The notes under the pieces were generated by a model that had not been told where the DNA came from, did not search any database, and saw nothing but the letters and a program-made list of their open reading frames with translations. The translations under genes were made by a program, and so were the position numbers. Below, piece by piece: positions 1-5,839 of a stretch of 6,018 nucleotides of DNA (the first letter of the stretch is position 1; each line of letters starts with the position of its first letter). Source of the DNA: Mariprofundus sp. (lineage in GTDB: Bacteria > Pseudomonadota > Zetaproteobacteria > Mariprofundales > Mariprofundaceae). Where the stretch lies: assembly GCA_015485035.1 (NCBI GenBank), contig WFUI01000163.1:1-6018 (forward strand), written 5' to 3'.

Positions 1-9
1 CCTGTTCCC

Positions 10-1077
10 TTATCCCTGACTTTTCCTGCGTTTACGCACTGCTTCAGCCAATGTATGCAACAGGGCTTCCGAGTCTTCCCAGCCCAGACAGGCATCGGTA
101 ATACTGATACCGAATGCCGGTTGCTCGCCGGCAACAATATTCTGGCGTCCCTCGTGCAAATGTGATTCGATCATAACACCGGTGATACAGCGATTGCCGG
201 CTGCAATCTGACCAGCCAGATCTTCACCCACGTCAATTTGCCGTTTAAACTGCTTACGGCTGTTGGCATGACTGCAATCCACCATCAGATGGCATGGCAA
301 GCCGGCTGCTTCCAGTTCAGACACTGCACGAGCCACGCTGTCAGCATCATAGTTCGGCTCCTTGCCACCGCGCAGAATAATATGACAATCATCATTGCCG
401 GAAGTAGAGAAAATAGCTGATTTACCCTGCTTGGTCAGTGACAAAAATACATGTGGATGACGCGCTGCATGAATGGCATCCACTGCGATCCGAAAACCGC
501 CATCGGTCCCGTTCTTGAAGCCGACCGGACATGACAGGCCACTGGCCAGTTCCCGATGCCCCTGCGATTCTGTCGTGCGCGCACCAATGGCGCCCCAGCT
601 GACCAGATCGGCGATATATTGCGGTGTAATCAGGTCCAGAAATTCAGTACCGGCAGGCACGCCCATTTCGTTGATTTCCAGCAACAGCTTGCGCGCCAGC
701 CGGATACCTTTATTAATTTCAAAACTCTCATCCAGATTAGGATCGTTGATCAAGCCCTTCCAGCCCACAGTTGTACGCGGCTTTTCAAAATACACGCGCA
801 TCACCAGCAACAGATCCTTGCCGAGTTCCTCGCGCATACGCTGGATATGTCGTGCATATTCAAGACCGGCTTCGGGATTATGAATCGAACACGGGCCTAC
901 AATGACCAGCAACCGATCATCCTCGCCCTGCAGAATCTCATGGATGGCATTGCGGGCATCATGCGTGGTACGGGCAGCGGTTTCGCTGATCGGATACTCG
1001 GCATGCACCTGTTCCGGTGCTGCGATTTCACTCATCCCGCTAATGCGGAGATCGTCGGTAATGTACTTCATTGCCAT
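10..1077 (-). CDS. aroG: Class I DAHP synthase, AroG-like (predicted phenylalanine-sensitive)
   Basis: 3-Deoxy-7-phosphoheptulonate synthase condenses phosphoenolpyruvate with erythrose 4-phosphate, the first step of the shikimate pathway, in the cytosol. The 355-residue protein aligns from memory with E. coli AroG without gaps over most of its length, at an offset of two. The metal ligands C63 (in GPCSIH), H270 (in CSHAN), E304 (in VMIESH) and D328 (in SITDACLGWE) are present, as are the KPRTTVGWKG and GARTTESQ motifs. Feedback-site residues of AroG also appear: D8 and D9, P152 and Q153, S182, F211 and S213. Serine at 213 is the residue associated with phenylalanine rather than tyrosine control, so Phe sensitivity is inferred. 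A second Met at residue 3 (base 1071) would give 353 residues and exact E. coli numbering; the SD-like bases fit either start. It is the last gene of the TAXI-trhP-aroG run within the window. The family call is very secure; the effector specificity is less so. Confidence 0.97.
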   Translation of the reverse strand: MAMKYITDDLRISGMSEIAAPEQVHAEYPISETAARTTHDARNAIHEILQGEDDRLLVIVGPCSIHNPEAGLEYARHIQRMREELGKDLLLVMRVYFEKPRTTVGWKGLINDPNLDESFEINKGIRLARKLLLEINEMGVPAGTEFLDLITPQYIADLVSWGAIGARTTESQGHRELASGLSCPVGFKNGTDGGFRIAVDAIHAARHPHVFLSLTKQGKSAIFSTSGNDDCHIILRGGKEPNYDADSVARAVSELEAAGLPCHLMVDCSHANSRKQFKRQIDVGEDLAGQIAAGNRCITGVMIESHLHEGRQNIVAGEQPAFGISITDACLGWEDSEALLHTLAEAVRKRRKSQG

Positions 1078-1081
1078 GGTG

Positions 1082-1096
1082 TTCCTATGCCTTCCT
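1082..1096 (-). promoter_or_regulatory. Ribosome binding region of aroG
   Basis: On the minus strand AGGAAGG (1096-1090) and then AGGAA (1086-1082) precede the ATG at 1077. AGGAA lies 4 bases before the first ATG and 10 before the second ATG at 1071. Both starts are therefore usable, and the SD does not settle between a 355- and a 353-residue protein. Confidence 0.55.
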
Positions 1097-1111
1097 GCCA
1101 GTCATTTGCCA

Positions 1112-1136
1112 GCGTGCTACGCCTGCGGCGGCGCAG
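1112..1136 (-). other. Two small tandem hairpins in the trhP-aroG gap
   Basis: The 83-base gap between trhP and aroG holds two adjacent inverted repeats. GCGT-GCT-ACGC lies at 1112-1122 and CTGCG-GCGG-CGCAG at 1123-1136. No T-run follows on the minus strand, so they do not form an intrinsic terminator, and transcription probably reads through into aroG. They could affect mRNA processing or stability, or simply reflect GC-rich chance pairing. Confidence 0.3.
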
Positions 1137-1160
1137 TATCGCAGAAAATAAACAAAACTG

Positions 1161-2522
1161 TTAGCCCTTCAGGTTCACGGCCAACAGTGCATGCTCGGCC
1201 GGTTTGACCGGCACCGGGATTTTGACCTGATGGCCGCTTCCCGGTGCGACCTCCATCGGATTACCGTAACGGGCATCGTTGATGGCATCGATCGTGAATG
1301 TGGTGTTGCCGCCCGGGTTGACCAGCTCAACCGAATCTCCGAGCGAGAATTTGTTTTTCACAATCACTTCGGCCAGCTGTTTCTCAGCATCGTAACCGAC
1401 CACCTCGCCGACGAAACGCTGTACATCGAAGGTGGAATTACCGGTTTCATAGCTCTGGGTGGCCGATGAGCGTTTGCGGGTAAAAAAGCCATCGGTATAG
1501 CCCCGGTTGGCCAGTGCATCGAGCTGAAACAACAGCGACTCATCGAACGACTTACCGGCCTGTGCATCATCGATAGCCCGGCGATATGCCTGAGTGGCTC
1601 GTGCGACATAATAATGTGATTTGGTACGGCCCTCGATTTTCAGCGAATCCACCCCGATCCGAACCAGTTGCTCGACATGCTGAATAGCGCGCAGATCCTT
1701 TGAATTCATGATGTAGGTACCATGTTCATCCTCGAATATCGGCATCTGTTCATCAGGACGATTCGGTTCAGTCAGTGTATAGACCTGATCGGCCAGCGGA
1801 TGGCGCTCCACACTGCCGGTATCGGCAAACGGTTGTGCGTTCATACCGTCGAGCACCTGATTCGGCACAATCGGAATAATATCGCCGGAAATATCCTCGG
1901 CGGCTTTTTCCATACCGTATTCCCAGCGGCAGGCATTGGTACAGGATCCCTGATTGGCATCGCGATGATTGAAATAACCGGATAATAAACAACGACCGGA
2001 ATAGGCCATGCACAAAGCACCGTGGACAAATACTTCCAGCTCCATATCAGGGCACTGCTGGCGGATCTCGGCCACTTCATCGAGTGACAATTCGCGCGAC
2101 AGAATAATCCGGGAAATACCAACCGACTTCCAGAATTTCACCGCTGCCCAGTTCATCGTATTGGCCTGTACCGACAAATGAACCGGCATATCCGGCCAGC
2201 GTTCCCGCACCATCATAATCAGACCGGGATCGGCCATAATCAGCGCATCCGGCCGCATATCTATCACCGGCTGCATATGCTCCAGATAACGCTTGAGCTT
2301 GTTATTATGCGGCAACAGATTGCTGGCAACAAAAAATTTCCGCCCTAGTGCATGCGCCTCATCAATGCCGGTTTTCAGATTCTCCAGCTGGAAATCATTG
2401 TTGCGCACACGCAGTGAATAGCGCGGCTGGCCGGCATAGACAGCATCTGCCCCGAACGCAAAGGCATAACGCATATTTTTGATGGTGCCGGCCGGAGCCA
2501 GTAATTCGATGTCAGTTTTCAT
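1161..2522 (-). CDS. trhP: Peptidase U32 family tRNA uridine-34 hydroxylase TrhP (YegQ)
   Basis: TrhP makes 5-hydroxyuridine at position 34 of certain tRNAs, the first step towards the cmo5U/mcmo5U wobble modification. It uses prephenate and works without oxygen in E. coli. The protein has 453 residues, the same as I recall for E. coli, and matches it throughout. It begins with a LLAPAGT..NMRYAFAFGADAVYAGQPRYS block. The U32 signature is at 163-181, with E163, F165, G168, C171, G176, C178 and S181. C194 and C198 follow in CTNACRWEY. C171, C178, C194 and C198 are the likely iron-sulfur cluster ligands, although I assign them by analogy with other U32 proteins. FEDEHGTYIMNSKDLR (263-278) and LKIEGRTKS (294-302) are further family blocks. 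The much longer RlhA paralogue is excluded by length. The start at 2522 has a good SD and overlaps the end of the TAXI gene by 11 bases, so translational coupling is likely. aroG follows 83 bases downstream. Confidence 0.95.
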   Translation of the reverse strand: MKTDIELLAPAGTIKNMRYAFAFGADAVYAGQPRYSLRVRNNDFQLENLKTGIDEAHALGRKFFVASNLLPHNNKLKRYLEHMQPVIDMRPDALIMADPGLIMMVRERWPDMPVHLSVQANTMNWAAVKFWKSVGISRIILSRELSLDEVAEIRQQCPDMELEVFVHGALCMAYSGRCLLSGYFNHRDANQGSCTNACRWEYGMEKAAEDISGDIIPIVPNQVLDGMNAQPFADTGSVERHPLADQVYTLTEPNRPDEQMPIFEDEHGTYIMNSKDLRAIQHVEQLVRIGVDSLKIEGRTKSHYYVARATQAYRRAIDDAQAGKSFDESLLFQLDALANRGYTDGFFTRKRSSATQSYETGNSTFDVQRFVGEVVGYDAEKQLAEVIVKNKFSLGDSVELVNPGGNTTFTIDAINDARYGNPMEVAPGSGHQVKIPVPVKPAEHALLAVNLKG

Positions 2523-3792
2523 GGTTCACCCTTTCCGATTTTCCCTTCTCGACAAGATCGCGCACCAGCGCCAGGTGCAAACGCAGATCATACAATTCCT
2601 GCGCATAGGAAAGTGGCACATGCACCTTCCTGATTTCCGATTCAATACGATCCAGGTCACCCAGCAATGTTGTGGTATCATTATCATCCAGCGCTGCATC
2701 GATTTGATCCAGCTCTTCATACCAGCGATAGATCCGTGAACGAATGCGCCAGCGATACAGTGGTGGCATCACCTTGAACAATGGCAACAGAAGCGCGATG
2801 AAAGGTAGCAGCATGACCTTCAACCGATCCACCATCGTAGCTGCCCAGAATGGCAGAAAACGCTGTAAAAACGGTGGCCCGGATTTATAAAATCGTTCAG
2901 CTTCCTTGCTCAAAGCGATCCCTGCATGCCGGGGTGACGGGAATCCCCCCGGCCCTGAAAACAGGCTGCTGCCGGCATGAATCGCTGTCGCCGCCTGCAT
3001 GATTAAACCCTGCAAGGCAGGATGCATATCCTCACCCACCATGAGTGTGGCCGTGCTGGCCAAAAGTGTTTTTTCCTGTGCCGGTTTGTTCAACGCCAGA
3101 TTCAAAGCACCTTGTGGTACGCTCACCGATGACAACGCATCGAGTCTGCGCGTATAGGCCTCGGCGCGTGTTATACTCATTAACCGAATATCATCACTGG
3201 TCAGTAATGTTTGTACTGACTGACTGCTCGCTGCCGAAACAACAAATACGGCATCCAGTTCCGCCCGCATAAGTGCCTTGCCTGCTTCTGTCGTTCCGGA
3301 TGAGACTATCGTCGCCACATTTTCATCAACACCATTCTCTTTGAGTAGCTGTAAGGCAATGGCTCTTGTGCCGCTGCCGACCAGACCGACTGCAATACGT
3401 TTTCCTTTCAACTCACTGAGAAAGCGTATGTTCAGATCACTGCGCAGGAAGACCCATAACGGTTCATAATACATACTACCCAGGGATTGCAGCTTATGCC
3501 CTGCAGCTGTGACAACCCCGCTTTGCACAAACGCAATGTCGGCAGTCCCCGATGACAACCGCTGAACATTCTCCAGTGAACCGGCTGATTCCAGAACCCT
3601 GACGGTGATTCCGCGCGGCCTGAGATAATCCCGATAGCGCTCGGCATTGGCATAGTAGGCACCACCCTTTTGCCCGGCTGAAAACACCAGGGTTGTCGGC
3701 GGTGCCGGATCCACAAACTGCCAGGCGATCCCGAAACCCAGCACAGCCAGAATTATCGCCGGGATATAGATTTTTAATTTATCAGCGCTCAT
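2512..3792 (-). CDS. TAXI family solute-binding protein with N- and C-terminal membrane anchors
   Basis: The 426-residue protein resembles TAXI (TRAP-associated extracytoplasmic immunogenic) solute-binding proteins. Residues 1-7 carry Lys and are followed by a hydrophobic segment (about 8-26), probably an uncleaved anchor. The binding domain spans about 34-300. It opens with TLVFSAGQKGGAYYANAERY and continues with SAGSLENVQRLSSGTADIAFVQ, then LKGKRIAVGLVGSGTRAIALQ and SSGTTEAGKALMRAELDAVF. A second hydrophobic segment lies at about 324-344. A basic stretch (RWRIRSRIYRW) and a charged helical tail of about 80 residues follow, presumably in the cytoplasm. Classical TAXI proteins are shorter, secreted, and encoded beside a DctM-type permease; none is seen here. 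The substrate is unknown. I start at the ATG at 3792 because it gives a normal anchor. An in-frame ATG at 3828 would add 12 residues and begins inside a palindrome; neither has a clear SD. The gene overlaps trhP by 11 bases. Confidence 0.85.
   Translation of the reverse strand: MSADKLKIYIPAIILAVLGFGIAWQFVDPAPPTTLVFSAGQKGGAYYANAERYRDYLRPRGITVRVLESAGSLENVQRLSSGTADIAFVQSGVVTAAGHKLQSLGSMYYEPLWVFLRSDLNIRFLSELKGKRIAVGLVGSGTRAIALQLLKENGVDENVATIVSSGTTEAGKALMRAELDAVFVVSAASSQSVQTLLTSDDIRLMSITRAEAYTRRLDALSSVSVPQGALNLALNKPAQEKTLLASTATLMVGEDMHPALQGLIMQAATAIHAGSSLFSGPGGFPSPRHAGIALSKEAERFYKSGPPFLQRFLPFWAATMVDRLKVMLLPFIALLLPLFKVMPPLYRWRIRSRIYRWYEELDQIDAALDDNDTTTLLGDLDRIESEIRKVHVPLSYAQELYDLRLHLALVRDLVEKGKSERVNHEN
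2527..2533 (-). promoter_or_regulatory. Ribosome binding site of trhP inside the TAXI gene
   Basis: On the minus strand AAGGGTG (2533-2527) lies four bases before the ATG at 2522, with its GGG core six bases away. It sits inside the last codons of the upstream TAXI gene, whose TGA is at 2514-2512. This supports the 453-residue TrhP start and reinitiation by ribosomes finishing the upstream gene. Confidence 0.6.
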
Positions 3793-3821
3793 GGCTGCGA
3801 AGTGTAAAGAAAGCCAGCATA

Positions 3822-3837
3822 AGTGCATCCATGCACT
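3822..3837. promoter_or_regulatory. Perfect 7-bp inverted repeat upstream of the TAXI gene, candidate operator
   Basis: AGTGCAT-CC-ATGCACT is a perfect palindrome with a 2-bp centre, 30 bases upstream of the chosen TAXI start. It lies in the only non-coding gap (3793-3850) between the preceding terminator and the operon. That is the right place for an operator or promoter element. I could not identify a convincing sigma-70 promoter beside it or match it to a known regulator. Confidence 0.35.
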
Positions 3838-3850
3838 GATTCAGGACAAA

Positions 3851-3880
3851 CAAAAGCCCGGCAACATGGCCGGGCTTTTG
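3851..3880 (-). terminator. Intrinsic terminator of the OmpA-lipoprotein gene
   Basis: There are two perfect 12-base arms, CAAAAGCCCGGC and GCCGGGCTTTTG, around a 6-base loop. The minus-strand stem ends in TTTTG followed by TTTG, a U-rich tail. It begins 14 bases after the stop of the lipoprotein gene and before the TAXI operon, so it separates the two transcription units. The A-run on the other side makes it symmetric, but no plus-strand gene runs into it here. Confidence 0.9.
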
Positions 3881-3894
3881 ATGTGGGTACTGGC

Positions 3895-4575
3895 TTACTG
3901 AATATCCTTATCCGGAATAATCAGCATTTCGACACGGCGATTCAGTTGCCTGCCTGCTTCCGTGTCATTGGTTGCCCTCGGCTGCATTTCACCACGGCCT
4001 TCGGTCACAATTCTGCGCGAATCGACACCGCGATCGGACAAATACCATTTCACTGCCTGCGCCCGCTGTTCGGAAAGCCGCTGATTGTATTCAGCTGATC
4101 CACTGCTATCGGTATGACCGATAATCTTGATCGTACTGCGCGGATAGCGATTCAGAATATCGGCCACCTTATCCAGCGTATTATGGAATGCCGGCGTTAA
4201 CTGGGCTGAGTTATAGGCAAATGACACTTCAGAATTCATGGTGATTTTCAGATTCTGGTTTTTCAGTCGCTCGACCTCAATCTGATTGGTGCGGCGCTCT
4301 TCAGCCAGTTTCTCATTAAACTCGGCCTGCTGCTTATCCATATAAACACCGGTACCTGCACCGAGCACCCCGCCTGCAGCCGCACCAATCAAGGCACCGC
4401 GCAATGCACCACCGGAATGATCGCCCTGATAGCCGATCACAGCTCCGGCAAGTGCACCCAGTGCAGCACCTGCAGCAGCATTTTCCTTGGTATGTTTGTT
4501 CGGATCATTCGGATTACTGGCACAAGCCGTCAACACAAGCCCGGCAGCAATGGCAATACACATGATTCGTTTCAT
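3895..4575 (-). CDS. OmpA family outer-membrane lipoprotein with glycine-zipper region (YiaD-like)
   Basis: This 226-residue lipoprotein probably tethers the outer membrane to peptidoglycan. Residues 1-17 form a lipoprotein signal peptide with lipobox LTAC and lipidated C18. Ala follows at +2, so outer-membrane sorting by Lol is expected. A Gly/Ala-rich glycine-zipper segment covers about 33-77 (AAAGAALGALAGAVIGY and a second block). A charged helix, probably coiled coil, follows at about 79-108. The OmpA C-terminal domain spans about 111-220 and shows the family motif NQRLSEQRAQAV (164-175), D156 in GHTDSSG, and NRRVEM (212-217) with the expected peptidoglycan-binding Asp and Arg. The start at 4575 is chosen over an upstream ATG at 4632 because it has a strong SD and gives a textbook signal peptide. 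The layout matches E. coli YiaD, but orthology is not proven. The gene stands alone, ends at a strong terminator, and is divergent from the hydroxylase cluster. Confidence 0.93.
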   Translation of the reverse strand: MKRIMCIAIAAGLVLTACASNPNDPNKHTKENAAAGAALGALAGAVIGYQGDHSGGALRGALIGAAAGGVLGAGTGVYMDKQQAEFNEKLAEERRTNQIEVERLKNQNLKITMNSEVSFAYNSAQLTPAFHNTLDKVADILNRYPRSTIKIIGHTDSSGSAEYNQRLSEQRAQAVKWYLSDRGVDSRRIVTEGRGEMQPRATNDTEAGRQLNRRVEMLIIPDKDIQ

Positions 4576-4784
4576 TTCTTGTTCCTCCGTAATTATCAAA
4601 CAGTTTCTTTTACGCCTGTAACATAAAATCATTCTGAGTGACGGGCAGAAATTAACCTTATCGAAAGTCTATATGCAATGACAGGCATCACCAAGTGTAA
4701 TTTGCACGCCATGTTCACTTAAGGAGAGAAGCAAACACGCTTGCTATCCTTTTCGGCCCCGCTGTTTTCATTCATGATTGCGAT
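4576..4784. promoter_or_regulatory. Divergent intergenic region between lipoprotein and hydroxylase genes
   Basis: These 209 bases must hold promoters in both directions. The strand pointing at the lipoprotein has AT-rich candidates, for example TTGCAT with 17 bases to TTAATT, and a TTTTAT hexamer closer to the gene; none is a good consensus match. Towards the hydroxylase, TGTAAT at 4696-4701 is a possible -10 without a clear -35. An interrupted palindrome, GTG-T-AA-T-TT-G-CAC (4695-4707), overlaps it and could be an operator. Exact promoters cannot be assigned by eye. Confidence 0.4.
4583..4590 (-). promoter_or_regulatory. Strong Shine-Dalgarno of the lipoprotein gene
   Basis: ACGGAGGA on the minus strand has its GGAGG core 8 bases before the ATG at 4575. 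It decides the start of the lipoprotein: the longer reading from 4632 would place this SD inside the coding sequence and bury the signal peptide. It is among the best ribosome binding sites in the window and fits an abundant envelope protein. Confidence 0.85.
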
Positions 4785-4833
4785 ATGGATACCGCAACGA
4801 TTCGATTCAGTATATTTTTCATGGTTCTGCTGA
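4721..4833 (+). other. Orphan Shine-Dalgarno and possible short leader reading frame
   Basis: AAGGAGAG at 4721-4728 is a very good SD but sits about 57 bases before the hydroxylase ATG at 4785, too far to serve it. A frame opens at TTG 4741, passes ATG 4774 and stops at TGA 4831-4833. It encodes 30 residues (or 19 from the ATG) and overlaps the hydroxylase start in another reading frame. The SD-to-TTG spacing of 12 bases is longer than usual. It may be a leader peptide coupling translation, or chance; there is no composition evidence that it is translated. Confidence 0.2.
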
Positions 4834-5612
4834 TCATGATTGCAGCTGAAACTTTTTCCCCACGCCGCCCGTTGAGCCTTGGCCGGACTCGATGGCCGGC
4901 CAATCTGGGTATCGTTGTCATGAATGTATTGATCGTACGTTTGTTGCTGCCGGGCGGTGCGATCGCTGCTGCATTATGGGCCGGGGCGCGCGACTTCGGC
5001 CTGTTCAACTGGCTCAACTGGTCGGGCAGCGTGGAAATTATCGCAGCAGTCATTCTGCTCGATCTGATTATTTACGGACAACATGTGCTGTTTCATGCCG
5101 TGCCTGTATTGTGGCGACTGCATATGGTACACCATGCCGATCGAGATATTGATGTCACCACCGGCCTGCGCTTTCATCCGATTGAAATCATCCTGTCGAT
5201 GCTGATCAAGATCACCGTTGTTGCATTGCTTGGCGCACCTGTCCTGGCAGTCATCATTTTTGAAATCATTCTCAACGGCATGGCCATGTTCAATCATGCC
5301 AATGTTCGACTGCCGGGGAAAGTGGATAAGCTGCTACGGCTGCTGGTTATCACGCCGGATGTGCACCGGGTACACCACTCTGTCCTCAAACCTGAAACCA
5401 ACAGCAACTACGGCTTCAATCTGTCTGTCTGGGATCATCTGTTCGGTACATACCGCGCGCAGCCGGAATATGGACATACAAACATGACCATCGGTCTGGA
5501 ACATCTGCAATCCGCGCCAACGCACAGGCTCGGTTTTATGCTGCGCTTGCCGTTTAACGGTGATATCGGCCAGTATCCGATTTTCAAACATCAAAAAAGT
5601 CGGCATGGGTAA
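4785..5612 (+). CDS. Sterol desaturase / fatty acid hydroxylase family membrane protein
   Basis: This 275-residue integral membrane protein belongs to the di-iron fatty acid hydroxylase superfamily. Members use O2 and electrons to hydroxylate or desaturate lipids. The histidine boxes are complete: H100-x3-H104, H113-x2-H116-H117 (in WRLHMVHHAD) and H194-x2-H197-H198 (in DVHRVHHS). Accessory histidines are H131 (RFHPIE) and H171 (FNHANV). The usual NYGFNLSVWDHLFGTY end block is at 208-223. Hydrophobic segments lie at about 8-22, 41-65, 83-97 and 136-168. The start at 4785 gives the usual family N-terminus, a hydrophobic helix ending in E-x3-PRR. No other ATG, GTG or TTG occurs in frame back to the stop at 4698, although no SD precedes it. 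The substrate cannot be told; true sterol substrates are unlikely in most bacteria. It is the first gene of the plus-strand cluster, six bases before a small iron-sulfur protein that might supply electrons. Confidence 0.92.
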   Translation: MDTATIRFSIFFMVLLIMIAAETFSPRRPLSLGRTRWPANLGIVVMNVLIVRLLLPGGAIAAALWAGARDFGLFNWLNWSGSVEIIAAVILLDLIIYGQHVLFHAVPVLWRLHMVHHADRDIDVTTGLRFHPIEIILSMLIKITVVALLGAPVLAVIIFEIILNGMAMFNHANVRLPGKVDKLLRLLVITPDVHRVHHSVLKPETNSNYGFNLSVWDHLFGTYRAQPEYGHTNMTIGLEHLQSAPTHRLGFMLRLPFNGDIGQYPIFKHQKSRHG

Positions 5613-5618
5613 AACAGT

Positions 5619-5837
5619 ATGAGTGAAAGCACCCCGGATGAAGAACAGGTCAACCGTTGCGAATGCGCCGGTAAAACATTTGAACAATTAAAAGCATATG
5701 AAAACTTTGAAGCAGCACAGGCCGCAACCCGGTGTGGCGTCGAATGTGGTGGCTGTGTGCCCTATATCAAGCTGATGTTCGCCTGTGGCGAAACTGCATT
5801 TGATATCGATGACCCGCGCCTGGCCGAGTACGAATAA
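5619..5837 (+). CDS. Small BFD-like [2Fe-2S]-binding protein
   Basis: This 72-residue protein resembles the bacterioferritin-associated ferredoxin (BFD-like) [2Fe-2S] domain. The family's C-x-C then C-x2-C ligand pattern is seen as C14-E-C16 and C43-G-G-C46 (CGGCVPYI), separated by a short helical segment as in Bfd. Two extra cysteines, C39 and C56, are present; C39 lies four residues before C43. The N-terminal 12 residues are acidic and the C-terminus is also acidic (DIDDPRLAEYE). E. coli Bfd releases iron from bacterioferritin, but no ferritin gene is seen here, and BFD-like domains also serve as general electron-transfer modules. It lies 6 bases after the hydroxylase stop and 2 bases before the next gene, with no strong SD of its own, so coupled translation is likely. 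The fold call is good; the function is open. Confidence 0.8.
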   Translation: MSESTPDEEQVNRCECAGKTFEQLKAYENFEAAQAATRCGVECGGCVPYIKLMFACGETAFDIDDPRLAEYE

Positions 5838-5839
5838 AT

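Noticed and set aside
1078..1160. Possible attenuator or separate promoter for aroG in the 83-base gap
   Set aside because: The hairpins lack a T-run, no leader peptide rich in aromatic codons is visible, and promoter hexamers (CTAACA, 18 bases, GATACT) are weak.
556..1164. 202-codon open frame on the plus strand opposite aroG
   Set aside because: It is antisense to a clearly conserved DAHP synthase and its product has no recognisable domain; it is a shadow of the aroG reading frame.
3800..3820. TGTAAA half-site that could be a TyrR box before the TAXI operon
   Set aside because: A TyrR box needs TTTACA six bases later; the sequence there is CAGCAT, so only a half-site is present.
3576..4632. 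Longer starts for the lipoprotein (4632) and the TAXI protein (3828)
   Set aside because: The lipoprotein SD and lipobox point to 4575. The TAXI extension adds 12 residues with no SD and begins inside a palindrome, although it cannot be fully excluded.
5334..5687. 117-codon minus-strand frame opposite the hydroxylase end
   Set aside because: It covers the conserved HxxHH region of the hydroxylase on the other strand and shows no domain or SD.
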